A stretch of DNA of 20,437 bases from Clostridia bacterium (GCA_017452565.1 JAFTMF010000028.1:1-20437); one strand, 5' to 3'; numbered from the stretch's first letter, positions 7,397 through 14,601 are shown. Notes: generated by a model from the sequence alone, not told the origin. A program made the numbers and translations.

Positions 7397-8683
7397 ATGG
7401 CAGCTTACAAAGATTTAACCAAAGAAGAACTGTTGGCGCTGAAAGCAGAACTTACCGCAAAGTACAAGGAGTATCAGGCTATGGATCTGACTCTGAATAT
7501 GGCACGTGGTAAGCCCAGCGTTGATCAGCTGAATTTGTCTATGGGTATGATGGACGTACTGAGCAGTGAAGTGGATCTCACCTGCGATGACGGTACCGAC
7601 TGCCGTAACTACGGCGTGCTGGACGGCATCGCAGAGGCGAAAGAGCTCCTTGCCGATATGATGGAAGTCAATCCCAACAACGTTATTATCTACGGCAACT
7701 CCAGCCTGAACGTCATGTACGATACCATTTCCCGTAGCGTAACCCACGGCGTAATGGGCAGCACCCCTTGGTGCAAGCTGGATAAGGTGAAGTTCCTTTG
7801 TCCCGTTCCCGGATATGACCGTCATTTTGCCATCACCGAATACTTCGGCATCGAAATGATCAATATCCCTATGAACTCCGAAGGCCCCGATATGGATCTG
7901 GTAGAAAAGCTGGTTGCTGAGGATGAGTCCATCAAGGGTATCTGGTGTGTACCCAAGTACTCCAACCCCACCGGCATTTCCTACTCTGACCAGACCGTTC
8001 GCCGTATGGCTCGTCTGGAGCCTGCCGCTCCCGACTTCCGTATCTATTGGGATAACGCATATTGCGTACATCACCTTTACGACGACCGCCAGGATCACCT
8101 CATCGAGATCCTCGCCGAGTGTAAGAGAGCAGGTAACCCCGACTTGGTATACAAGTTCGCTTCCACCTCCAAGATCAGCTTCCCCGGCTCGGGTATTGCG
8201 GCCATCGCAACCTCGCTGAATAACCTGGAGGACATCAAGAAGCAGCTGACTCATCAGACCATCGGTCACGATAAGGTAAACCAGCTGAGACACGTTCGCT
8301 ACTTCGGCGATATCCACGGTATGGTGGAGCATATGCGCCGCCACGCCGACATCCTCCGTCCCAAGTTTGAGATGGTAGAGGATACGCTGGAAAAAGAGCT
8401 GGGCGGTCTGGAGATCGGCACTTGGACCAACCCCTGCGGCGGCTACTTTATCTCCTTCGACTCCCTCCCCGGCTGTGCGAAGAAGATCGTTGCCCGTTGC
8501 AAGAAGGCAGGCGTAGTGATGACAGGTGCAGGTGCAACCTATCCTTACGGTAAGGATCCTCAGGACTCTAACATCCGAATCGCTCCTTCCTATCCTCCCT
8601 TGAACGATCTGAAGCTGGCGGCAGAGATTTTCGCACTCAGCGTAAAGCTTTGCTCCATCGACTATTATTTGGAAAATAATTGA
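7397..8683 (+). CDS. Aspartate aminotransferase, MocR-like fold-type I family
   Basis: A 428-residue PLP-dependent class I-type aminotransferase. Visible hallmarks: NMARGKPS near 34-41 (substrate arm), YSNPTG at 188-193, YWDNAY at 217-222 with the pyridine-binding D219, and the PLP lysine K259 in STSKISFPGSG. Length and the N-terminal KDLTKEELLALKAEL region fit the aspartate aminotransferase subgroup typified by the Corynebacterium glutamicum enzyme (Pfam 'aspartate aminotransferase, MocR-like'). It would interconvert aspartate and 2-oxoglutarate with oxaloacetate and glutamate in the cytosol. It starts 39 bases after rex with TAGGAG about 10 bases before the ATG. With the AspT-like carrier upstream, it suggests aspartate supply into C4-dicarboxylate metabolism. 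Other amino-acid substrates cannot be excluded from sequence. Confidence 0.88.
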   Translation: MAAYKDLTKEELLALKAELTAKYKEYQAMDLTLNMARGKPSVDQLNLSMGMMDVLSSEVDLTCDDGTDCRNYGVLDGIAEAKELLADMMEVNPNNVIIYGNSSLNVMYDTISRSVTHGVMGSTPWCKLDKVKFLCPVPGYDRHFAITEYFGIEMINIPMNSEGPDMDLVEKLVAEDESIKGIWCVPKYSNPTGISYSDQTVRRMARLEPAAPDFRIYWDNAYCVHHLYDDRQDHLIEILAECKRAGNPDLVYKFASTSKISFPGSGIAAIATSLNNLEDIKKQLTHQTIGHDKVNQLRHVRYFGDIHGMVEHMRRHADILRPKFEMVEDTLEKELGGLEIGTWTNPCGGYFISFDSLPGCAKKIVARCKKAGVVMTGAGATYPYGKDPQDSNIRIAPSYPPLNDLKLAAEIFALSVKLCSIDYYLENN

Positions 8684-8688
8684 TCCTA

Positions 8689-8720
8689 TGGGTTGCTGAA
8701 ACGCATTTTTCGGCAACCCT
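8689..8720 (+). terminator. Hairpin after the aminotransferase gene, possible terminator without a strong U-tract
   Basis: GGGTTGCTGAAA (8690-8701) pairs with TTTCGGCAACCC (8708-8719) with a single G-U wobble and a six-base loop. It begins seven bases after the stop codon. No run of T follows (ATCGTTGG), so it may be an attenuating or mRNA-stabilising hairpin rather than a canonical intrinsic terminator. Confidence 0.5.
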
Positions 8721-8743
8721 ATCGTTGGTTAGACGGGGAAGGG

Positions 8744-8789
8744 AAGCGGAAGGATTGCTCCGCTTGAACCAACCCATTGGATTCCAATG
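8744..8789. repeat. Two small perfect hairpins in the 8.7-9.0 kb spacer
   Basis: AAGCGGA (8744-8750) pairs with TCCGCTT (8759-8765), and CATTGG (8775-8780) pairs with CCAATG (8784-8789) around a three-base loop. Both sit directly before the left arm of the 30-bp inverted repeat. Function unknown. Confidence 0.6.
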
Positions 8790-8790
8790 C

Positions 8791-8950
8791 CGTAGGGCGG
8801 GGGCTGCAGACGCCGCTTGGATTAACTGAAATGAATGCGCTAATCGTATATTGATCGTGAATTGTTTGGGATCATTCTGGTATTTGGTTATGTTCAATCG
8901 GCGGGAGCAGCAGAAAGCCGCCAAGCGGCGTCTGCAGCCCCCGCCCTACG
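8791..8950. repeat. Perfect 30-bp inverted repeat around a 100-bp core (MITE- or palindrome-type element)
   Basis: Bases 8791-8820 (beginning CGTAGGGCGG, ending CGCCGCTTGG) are the exact reverse complement of 8921-8950. The 100-bp core between them is comparatively AT-rich and has no convincing gene. The right arm also folds locally: GGCGGGAGCAGCAGA (8900-8914) pairs with 8931-8945 with two mismatches, enclosing GCCGC-CAA-GCGGC (8917-8929). There is no obvious target-site duplication in the immediate flanks (ATGC on the left, AGAC on the right), so a miniature transposable element is only one interpretation. The whole gene-free stretch 8684-9029 otherwise contains just the hairpins and a possible promoter for nfnA. 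Confidence 0.85.
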
Positions 8951-8970
8951 AGACTATTTATTATCAGGTG

Positions 8971-8976
8971 TATAAT
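8971..8976 (+). promoter_or_regulatory. Possible -10 box (TATAAT) for nfnAB
   Basis: A perfect TATAAT lies 54 bases before the nfnA start, just outside the right arm of the inverted repeat. No good -35 hexamer is at 16-18 bases upstream (that stretch is the end of the repeat arm), so the call rests on the -10 alone. Confidence 0.4.
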
Positions 8977-9011
8977 ATATCGTAAAAACGCGGCAGATGC
9001 CGCACAAGATA

Positions 9012-9019
9012 AGAAAGGA
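9012..9019 (+). promoter_or_regulatory. Ribosome binding site that fixes the nfnA start
   Basis: AGAAAGGA ends 10 bases before ATG 9030. The upstream in-frame ATG at 8997 has no comparable site and would add residues (MPHKIRKEFCV) foreign to the family, so 9030 is preferred. Confidence 0.75.
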
Positions 9020-9029
9020 ATTTTGCGTA

Positions 9030-9872
9030 ATGTATAAGATTCTTACTATGAAGGCGCTGAATCCTACCGTCATGCAGATGGAGATCGAGTCTCCCCTGGT
9101 TGCCCGTAAGGCACAGCCCGGTCAGTTCATCATTCTGCGTGTGGACGAGGACGGCGAGCGTATTCCCTTGACCGTTGCAGGTACCGACGCCCAGAGAGGC
9201 GCAGTGAAGATCATCTTCCAGATCGTTGGTGCAACTACTTATCAGCTCTCTCTCAAGAACGAGGGTGAGTATATTCAGGACTTCGTAGGCCCTCTGGGCA
9301 AACCCACCGAGCTGGAAGGTCTGAAGAAGGTTGCCATCGTTGGCGGCGGCGTTGGCTGTGCAATCGCACTGCCTATCGCAGAGAAGCTCCACGAGATGGG
9401 CTGTGAGGTCCACTCCTACGTTGGCTTCAGAAACAAGGATCTGGTAATTCTGGAGGACGAGTTCTCCGCAGCATCCGATAAGCTGATTATGATGACCGAC
9501 GACGGCAGCTACGGCAGAAAGGGCGTTGTTACCCTGCCTCTGCAGGAAGCGCTGGAAGCAGGCGAGGCTTACGATGAAGTCATCACTATCGGTCCTCTGA
9601 TTATGATGAAATTCGTTGTGGCTACTACGAGGCCCTTCGGTGTGAAGACTACCGTTTCTATGAACCCCATTATGATCGACGGTACCGGTATGTGCGGCGG
9701 CTGCCGTCTGACCGTTGGCGGCAAGACCAAGTTCGCTTGCGTAGACGGCCCCGACTTCGACGGTTTTGAGGTAGACTTTGACGAAGCAATGTCCCGTGGC
9801 GCATCCTACCGCGATTTCGAGAAGCACGCTTATGACGAAGCTTGCAATCTCTTCAAGAAGGAGGTACAGTAA
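9030..9872 (+). CDS. nfnA: NfnA: NADH-dependent ferredoxin:NADP+ oxidoreductase, small subunit
   Basis: A 280-residue FNR-fold flavoprotein. KAQPGQFIILRV (28-38) and the IPLTVAG segment (45-51) form the FAD site, and KVAIVGGGVGCAIALPIAEKL (100-120) forms the NAD(H)-binding Rossmann motif. A C-terminal [2Fe-2S] region, IDGTGMCGGCRLTVGGKTKFAC, holds C222, C225 and C237 with D218 as a plausible fourth ligand, matching the Asp/Cys3 coordination known for Nfn small subunits. With NfnB it makes the cytosolic bifurcating transhydrogenase that couples reduced ferredoxin plus NADH oxidation to formation of two NADPH, reversibly. The stop is one base before the NfnB ATG, so the pair is co-translated. 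Confidence 0.93.
   Translation: MYKILTMKALNPTVMQMEIESPLVARKAQPGQFIILRVDEDGERIPLTVAGTDAQRGAVKIIFQIVGATTYQLSLKNEGEYIQDFVGPLGKPTELEGLKKVAIVGGGVGCAIALPIAEKLHEMGCEVHSYVGFRNKDLVILEDEFSAASDKLIMMTDDGSYGRKGVVTLPLQEALEAGEAYDEVITIGPLIMMKFVVATTRPFGVKTTVSMNPIMIDGTGMCGGCRLTVGGKTKFACVDGPDFDGFEVDFDEAMSRGASYRDFEKHAYDEACNLFKKEVQ
9858..9864 (+). promoter_or_regulatory. Ribosome binding site that fixes the nfnB start
   Basis: A full AAGGAGG within the last codons of nfnA, 9 bases before ATG 9874. It supports that start over the in-frame ATG 96 bases further upstream. Confidence 0.85.
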
Positions 9873-9873
9873 T

Positions 9874-11292
9874 ATGCCGAATATGTCTCTGAAAAAGAAT
9901 CCTATGCCCGCACAGGAGCCCGAGGTTCGTGCCCATAACTTCAAGGAAGTTGCCCTTGGTTACACCGCAGAGCAGGCAATCGACGAGGCAAACCGTTGTC
10001 TCAACTGTAAGAACCCCGTTTGTGTAAAGGGTTGCCCCGTAAACGTACCCATTCCTCAGTTCATCAAGAAGGTGCAGGAGGGCGATTTCGAGGGTGCATA
10101 TCAGGTAATCTCCCTGACCTCCTCTCTCCCCGCAGTTTGCGGCCGTGTTTGCCCTCAGGAAACTCAGTGTGAGGCCAAGTGTATTCGCGGCATCAAGGGC
10201 GAGCCCGTAGGCATCGGCCGTCTGGAGCGTTTCGTTGCCGATTACCACAACGAGCACGCTACCGAAGCTCCCGTGAAGCCCGAATCCAACGGTCACAAGG
10301 TGGCAGTTGTCGGTTCCGGCCCCGCAGGTCTGACCTGTGCAGGCGACCTGGCTAAGAAAGGCTATGACGTCACCGTATTCGAGGCATTCCATCTTGCCGG
10401 CGGCGTTTTGGTATACGGTATTCCCGAATTCCGTCTGCCCAAAGCAATCGTACAGAAGGAAGTTGACACCCTGAAGGCACTGGGCGTTAAGGTTGAGACT
10501 AATATGGTTATCGGCAAGACCGTTACCATCGACGAGCTGATGGAAGAGTTCGGCTTCGAAGCCGTATTCGTAGGCTCCGGCGCAGGTCTGCCCAGATTTA
10601 TGAGAATCCCCGGTGAGTCTCTGCGCGGCGTATACTCCGCAAACGAGTTCCTCACCCGTAACAATCTGATGAAGGCGTACAAGGACAACGCTACCACTCC
10701 AATTCTGCGTGCCAAGAAGGTAGCAGTTGTAGGCGGCGGTAACGTAGCAATGGACGCTGCCCGTACCGCTCTCAGACTGGGCGCAGACGAGGTTTCCATC
10801 GTCTACCGCCGTTCTCTGGAGGAGCTTCCTGCCCGTGCCGAGGAAGTCGAGCACGCAATGGAAGAGGGCATCCAGTTCCGCCTTCTGAACAATCCCGTAG
10901 AAATTCTCGGCTATAACAATCCCGAGGACAAGCGTGATCCCAAGAACGGTACCGTTGTGGGTATGAAGTGCATCAAGATGGAGCTGGGCGAGCCCGACGC
11001 ATCCGGCAGACGCTCTCCCGTAGAGGTTCCCGGCAGCGAGTTCGTAATGGACGTTGACTGTGTCATTATGTCCATCGGTACTTCTCCCAACCCCCTGATC
11101 AAGGACACCACCGCAGGTCTGGAGGTTAACCGTTGGGGCGGCATCATCGTTACCGAGGAAACCGGTGCCACCACCAAGCCCGGCGTATACGCAGGCGGCG
11201 ACGCCGTTACCGGTGCCGCTACCGTAATCCTTGCAATGGGCGCAGGCAAAACCGCCGCTGCAGCCATCGACAAGCAGATTATGGGAGAATAA
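9874..11292 (+). CDS. nfnB: NfnB: NADH-dependent ferredoxin:NADP+ oxidoreductase, large subunit
   Basis: A 472-residue protein of the glutamate synthase small-subunit/NfnB family. The N-terminal domain binds two [4Fe-4S] clusters, with cysteines 42, 45, 50, 54 (CLNCKNPVCVKGCP) and 89, 93, 99, 103 (CGRVCPQETQCEAKC). The FAD motif is VVGSGPAGLTCAGDLA (145-160), and the NADPH-binding motif is VAVVGGGNVAMDAARTALRLG (283-303). A C-terminal FAD segment reads PGVYAGGDAVTGAATVILAMG. In Nfn enzymes this subunit carries the bifurcating flavin and binds NADPH and ferredoxin. The absence of a GltB glutamate synthase gene and pairing with nfnA favour Nfn over GltD. ATG 9874 is chosen because AAGGAGG (9858-9864) lies 9 bases before it; an in-frame upstream ATG at 9778 lies inside nfnA and is rejected. 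Confidence 0.94.
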   Translation: MPNMSLKKNPMPAQEPEVRAHNFKEVALGYTAEQAIDEANRCLNCKNPVCVKGCPVNVPIPQFIKKVQEGDFEGAYQVISLTSSLPAVCGRVCPQETQCEAKCIRGIKGEPVGIGRLERFVADYHNEHATEAPVKPESNGHKVAVVGSGPAGLTCAGDLAKKGYDVTVFEAFHLAGGVLVYGIPEFRLPKAIVQKEVDTLKALGVKVETNMVIGKTVTIDELMEEFGFEAVFVGSGAGLPRFMRIPGESLRGVYSANEFLTRNNLMKAYKDNATTPILRAKKVAVVGGGNVAMDAARTALRLGADEVSIVYRRSLEELPARAEEVEHAMEEGIQFRLLNNPVEILGYNNPEDKRDPKNGTVVGMKCIKMELGEPDASGRRSPVEVPGSEFVMDVDCVIMSIGTSPNPLIKDTTAGLEVNRWGGIIVTEETGATTKPGVYAGGDAVTGAATVILAMGAGKTAAAAIDKQIMGE

Positions 11293-11293
11293 C

Positions 11294-11422
11294 GGGTTCG
11301 AGACTCCGTCTCGAGCTCTGCCAAGGGAACTTCTTGTAAGAAGTTCCCTTGGAACCCTCAAGAACTTTTATTAAGACGGAAGAATGGCTATGCCATTCTT
11401 CCGTCGTTCTGTTTACAGAACG
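11294..11422. repeat. Cluster of four adjacent palindromic hairpins after nfnB
   Basis: Four back-to-back hairpins with very small loops: 11294-11318 (CGAGAC-TCC-GTCTCG core, extendable with wobble pairs); 11321-11352 (CCAAGGGAACTTCTT, GT, exact 15-base complement); 11375-11405 (GACGGAAGAATGGC, TAT, exact 14-base complement); and 11405-11422 (CGTTCTGT, TT, ACAGAACG), sharing base 11405 with its neighbour. The first starts two bases after the nfnB stop. The cluster may terminate or protect the nfn transcript. The perfection of the arms also resembles dispersed palindromic repeats. The rest of the spacer to 11616 shows only a T-run near 11447-11453 and weak short inverted repeats. Confidence 0.85.
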
Positions 11423-11621
11423 ACAATGCAACATACTTGCCGTCCTCTTTTTTGCTATGTTCGCACAAACTAAGAACGAACAATGATCCACAGCAGAAGC
11501 GATTTAGGATTGGTATCGCTAAAGAATGCCACGGGAAGGGTGGTATATTAGTGTAGATGTATAACACCCATCTGTACAGTACGAAAACTCTGTTGAATAC
11601 AGAATAAGTTATGCCAATGGA

Positions 11622-11752
11622 GCGCCCTCAGGCGCGACCCGGGGTGACTTTTAGGGGCGGAGCCCCTAAAATGATTCTTTGCTTACTTTCTGTTCACACA
11701 GAAAGTAAGAGAAATTACGATAAATTCAAATCCCGACCAACGGGAGGGATTT
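11622..11752. repeat. Second cluster of palindromic hairpins
   Basis: GCGCC-CTCA-GGCGC (11622-11635); TTTTAGGGGC-GGA-GCCCCTAAAA (11649-11671), perfect; CTTACTTTCTGT-TCAC-ACAGAAAGTAAG (11682-11709), a perfect 12-bp stem; and two competing folds at 11728-11752, TCCCG/CGGGA inside or alternative to AAATCCC/GGGATTT. No protein-coding signal is convincing here: a 61-codon open frame at 11611-11796 simply reads through the hairpins and lacks a ribosome binding site. Confidence 0.82.
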
Positions 11753-11866
11753 GTACCTCTAAAAAGACCAATCGCCCACAACCCAACGAACAATAGAGGC
11801 ACTTGTCAAAGAGCAGTGTTCACACTCATTTCATAAGCGCCGGTAGAATTATTTACATTTACTTAG

Positions 11867-11872
11867 TATAAT
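11867..11872 (+). promoter_or_regulatory. Possible -10 box for the lipoprotein gene
   Basis: TATAAT 31 bases before the start codon of the lipoprotein gene. The -35 region (about TAGAAT at 11844-11849) is poor. The gene follows a long non-coding spacer, so a promoter is needed here. Confidence 0.45.
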
Positions 11873-11903
11873 CATAGTAGAATTAGCGAATGGAGGATCA
11901 TCT

Positions 11904-12617
11904 ATGAAAAAACTTCGGTCTGTGACGGGCATACTATTATTTGCCGTGCTGGTTATGACTTTGTGTACCGGATGTACCTACTATCCGCCTGAAGGGTATA
12001 CGGCGAAGCACCATACGTACGATGAAATAGTCGCATTTGCAAAATCCATTGATCCGGATGCTGAAGTTTCAAAGGAATATACAGATACTACGATCGACGA
12101 TTGGAATCGCGATTTCCGTGAATGGCCTGCGTTAATTCACGGCAGAGAATGTCACGTTTCCAGTGTTGGCAGAATGGTTTGGAATAGCGGCATTGCTGCA
12201 GGTGAGTTTGCGAAACAGTATTACGTGATCGATACCGATTATGATTATTACGTGCTGGAGGAAATCGTATCCAAACAGCAGCCGGATTGGCAGATGAAAT
12301 ATGATGATATATCCGGGCGGTATAATTGGAATGATATTCTCGGCATTCAAACGACGTGTACGGAAAACAGACAACTCTCCGATGGGGAACTGGAAGCAGT
12401 ATGGCAGGCTGCGTATGCAATATATTCGGAATACTCAGCGTATCCGGTAAGAAAAGAACTCAGTTTTGCCTTTCGTGCCCCCGGTAAGTTTTATGATCAA
12501 TCCAAACAAGAATATTACGTAAAAACAGACGCTGAAAAGTATGTCAGAGATTTTTCGGAAGAAGGCAAACGGATTTTCTTTGAACGGTATCACGAGGCTT
12601 GGGCATTGTTGGAGTAG
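11904..12617 (+). CDS. Putative secreted lipoprotein of unknown function
   Basis: A 237-residue protein that I do not recognise. The N-terminus MKKLRSVTGILLFAVLVMTLCTGC is a signal peptide with a lipobox-like end. C24 would be lipidated, with T22-G23 before it, although Leu is at -4 and Cys at -3 instead of the usual aliphatic residue. The mature part is hydrophilic, acidic and rich in Tyr/Trp/Asp (DTDYDYYVLEEIV, SGRYNWNDILG), without cysteines that suggest metal binding or repeats. A strong RBS (GGAGG, 11892-11896) lies 7 bases before the ATG. It precedes an ECF sigma/anti-sigma pair but is separated from it by a hairpin, so co-function as an envelope-stress component is only a guess. Base composition is less GC-biased than in the redox operons. 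Confidence 0.75.
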   Translation: MKKLRSVTGILLFAVLVMTLCTGCTYYPPEGYTAKHHTYDEIVAFAKSIDPDAEVSKEYTDTTIDDWNRDFREWPALIHGRECHVSSVGRMVWNSGIAAGEFAKQYYVIDTDYDYYVLEEIVSKQQPDWQMKYDDISGRYNWNDILGIQTTCTENRQLSDGELEAVWQAAYAIYSEYSAYPVRKELSFAFRAPGKFYDQSKQEYYVKTDAEKYVRDFSEEGKRIFFERYHEAWALLE

Positions 12618-12630
12618 GGATTGCCAATTG

Positions 12631-12671
12631 AATAAGTTTGAAGCGAGGTATAAAGCCTCGCTTTGCTTATT
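12631..12671 (+). terminator. Probable terminator hairpin after the lipoprotein gene
   Basis: AAGCGAGG (12641-12648) pairs perfectly with CCTCGCTT (12656-12663), with an outer AATAAG (12631-12636) pairing with CTTATT (12666-12671). The distance from the stop codon is 13 bases. There is no long T-run, so termination strength is uncertain. Confidence 0.6.
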
Positions 12672-12731
12672 GCGTATGAAAAAATCTTCTCCCCGCCTGT
12701 CACAAAACGGCGATTTTTCGGAGTTATATGA

Positions 12732-12738
12732 AAGGAGG
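12732..12738 (+). promoter_or_regulatory. Ribosome binding site that fixes the sigma factor start
   Basis: AAGGAGG ends 8 bases before ATG 12747. A TTG two codons upstream (12741) is only 2 bases away from the site and therefore unlikely to be used. Confidence 0.8.
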
Positions 12739-12746
12739 TTTTGCCA

Positions 12747-13235
12747 ATGTCCACTCTGCAAGATGATCGCGACAGAATTGTAGAGCTATATGCAGACACA
12801 GTCTGGTGTGTAGCGCTTTCCCGAACCGGTAGGGAAGAGGCGGCACAGGAGGTATTCCAAGAGGTCTTTCTCCGCTATTTTGAGAAAGAGCGCTCCTATG
12901 AGAATGACGAGCACAGAAAGGCTTGGCTCATTCGCACGACGCTGATCTGCTGTCGAAGATACCTTTCTTCCTATTACCGCAATATCCCGCTCCCGCTGGA
13001 GGAGGTCGCTGACCTCTCCGATGAGGAAATAGACGAAACGGGGGCACTCTACAGCGCTCTGCTTCGTCTGCCGGCGAAATACCGCATTCCCATCGTGCTC
13101 TATTATTTGGAAGAGCTCCCGACAGAGCAGTGCCTGCAAGTGCTGGAGCTGAAACCTGCCGCCTTTCGTAAACGGCTCTCAAGAGGAAGAGAACTGCTGA
13201 AAAAACTTCTGAAAGGAGAAGATTATTTTGTCTAA
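12747..13235 (+). CDS. ECF-type sigma-70 family RNA polymerase sigma factor
   Basis: A 162-residue protein with the two-domain ECF plan. Region 2 covers about residues 8-75 (IVELYADTVWCVALSRTG, then EEAAQEVFQEVFLRYFEK and the DNA-melting HRKAWLIRTTLICCRRYL stretch). After an acidic linker, region 4 follows (LLRLPAKYRIPIVLYYLEELPTEQCLQVLELKPAAFRKRLSRGRELLKKLL), including the helix-turn-helix. Size fits group IV sigma factors, which direct RNA polymerase to a small regulon once released by a partner anti-sigma factor. The next gene begins inside its 3' end and encodes a single-pass membrane protein, the expected partner. The promoter is not clear. A weak AAAAATC/GATTTTT inverted repeat at 12679-12718 lies upstream. 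Confidence 0.9.
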   Translation: MSTLQDDRDRIVELYADTVWCVALSRTGREEAAQEVFQEVFLRYFEKERSYENDEHRKAWLIRTTLICCRRYLSSYYRNIPLPLEEVADLSDEEIDETGALYSALLRLPAKYRIPIVLYYLEELPTEQCLQVLELKPAAFRKRLSRGRELLKKLLKGEDYFV

Positions 13236-14601
13236 AACCATCCGCGATTTGAAAAAGCGAATGAAAGCCCCGAGAAATCTGGTCGAAGCTGTCAAAAAAG
13301 GCGAGCGATTGGAGCCTGCCCGTAAGGTCGATACACGGATCGTGCATATCCTGCGGTTTGGCAAAGTCATTGCCGCGTATGCCTGCGTGGTAGTTCTGCT
13401 CATCGGCGCAGTGTTCGTTCTCCCGGGACTGCCGGATAGCGAAACACCGCAATCACCTGCAACCACAACGACCATCGTAGTTTTTCCTGTACCCGACGTA
13501 CCCGATTACGTGTATCCTCCCAAGGATGATGCACAGAACTATTTTCGTCCGGAGTTGATTTGGGTCAACGATCTGAACCCCGGCTTGGTGGATACGATCA
13601 TTTGGGCTATGCAGTCCGAAGGCGAAGGATACAGTGTGCTCTATCCCTATACCATCCCCGAAATCGGCGGCGAAGATGCACAGTTTGCCATCGAGTTGCG
13701 CTTCGAGAGGGTGTCCGGCGACGTCGAATGGCCCGGATATGCAGAAATGATCCGCGAAATGCAAAGGGTTAAATGGGCACTGACAGATGCGGGATTTGAG
13801 GAAATCGACAAGAAAAACACAGAGTCTAACGATTTGCTGTATCGGAAATATTATTTTGCCGCCGACAGAGCGCAGATGGAGTCTTTGAATCCGCAAACGC
13901 TGACAGAGGCGTTCACACATACCAAGGAAGGTATTCGGACCGTGATGAAACTGGCTTGGCAAGGCTCAGGCAATTTGGATGAAAGATTAAACTTCTATGA
14001 TACGCCCTTAACTACGGTGGATAAGATTGTAACAGCCGATACTTCGCTTCTGCCCGAGCAAATCGATGCGGATGAATTTCAACAGTATCTGATCAAGCCT
14101 TTGTCTGCTATGGAGGATGAGAAGAAGGCGACCGTTATCGCCAAGAAGATTGGTTCGAACAGCTGCTACCACACCTACTCTTTCGGCTGCGTTGCGCCTA
14201 GCGTTTATACAATATCCACTTTTGAAATATTGTCGGTGGAGCAAGAAACGGACTTCTATTACAAAGGCAAGGGAGTGCAGAGCCGAGAAAATCCCTATCA
14301 AGTGGGCAATACCATTCAGGTCATTGAGTGGTACGGATTTGCGCCTTCCCAAAGCAATGCGGAGAAATTCGTGCTGTACCGTTCTTATCCCTATCCCGTG
14401 CGGGGCATCGAAATGCCCGATCCGGCGGAGCTGGGGGGGATCTATCGCTTGTCTTTGATAGACGGCAGCGCTCTTGCCGAACAGGACAATATCGTTGCGG
14501 CTAATTGCTACGATACTGCAGGCGGTGCGGAGTTTAGCCGTTCGGGCGTGCTGTATTTGGCAGGCGTTTATCTCATCGCAGATCTGGAGAAGGCAGAATA
14601 A
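13228..14601 (+). CDS. Membrane-anchored putative anti-sigma factor, TTG start
   Basis: A 457-residue single-pass membrane protein. A basic cytoplasmic N-terminus of about 45 residues (SKTIRDLKKRMKAPRNLVEAV) is followed by one hydrophobic helix at about 46-66 (GKVIAAYACVVVLLIGAVFVL). A Pro/Thr-rich linker (ETPQSPATTTTIVVFPVPDVP) leads to a ~370-residue extracytoplasmic domain that I do not recognise. The start is a TTG at 13228 with GAAAGGAG (13211-13218) 9 bases before it, overlapping the sigma factor stop by 8 bases. No ATG fits this position, and the TTG may set a low translation ratio relative to the sigma factor. The anti-sigma role is inferred from overlap and topology; no ZAS zinc motif is visible. 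Anti-sigma partners of this arrangement usually sequester the sigma factor at the membrane until an envelope signal. Confidence 0.7.
   Translation: MSKTIRDLKKRMKAPRNLVEAVKKGERLEPARKVDTRIVHILRFGKVIAAYACVVVLLIGAVFVLPGLPDSETPQSPATTTTIVVFPVPDVPDYVYPPKDDAQNYFRPELIWVNDLNPGLVDTIIWAMQSEGEGYSVLYPYTIPEIGGEDAQFAIELRFERVSGDVEWPGYAEMIREMQRVKWALTDAGFEEIDKKNTESNDLLYRKYYFAADRAQMESLNPQTLTEAFTHTKEGIRTVMKLAWQGSGNLDERLNFYDTPLTTVDKIVTADTSLLPEQIDADEFQQYLIKPLSAMEDEKKATVIAKKIGSNSCYHTYSFGCVAPSVYTISTFEILSVEQETDFYYKGKGVQSRENPYQVGNTIQVIEWYGFAPSQSNAEKFVLYRSYPYPVRGIEMPDPAELGGIYRLSLIDGSALAEQDNIVAANCYDTAGGAEFSRSGVLYLAGVYLIADLEKAE

Noticed and set aside
8997..9029. Upstream ATG extension of nfnA
   Set aside because: The added residues do not match the family, and the AGAAAGGA site at 9012-9019 points to ATG 9030.
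8684..9029. Rex operator upstream of nfnAB
   Set aside because: I looked for TTGTTAA/TTGTGAA-type palindromes. Only a half-site-like stretch (GTGAATTGTTTGG near 8857-8869) was seen, without dyad symmetry.
9778..9873. Upstream start for nfnB inside nfnA
   Set aside because: A perfect AAGGAGG lies 9 bases before ATG 9874, and the extension is out-of-frame nfnA sequence.
11611..11796. 61-codon open frame in the second palindrome cluster
   Set aside because: It has no ribosome binding site, its composition is dictated by hairpins, and there is no recognisable protein.
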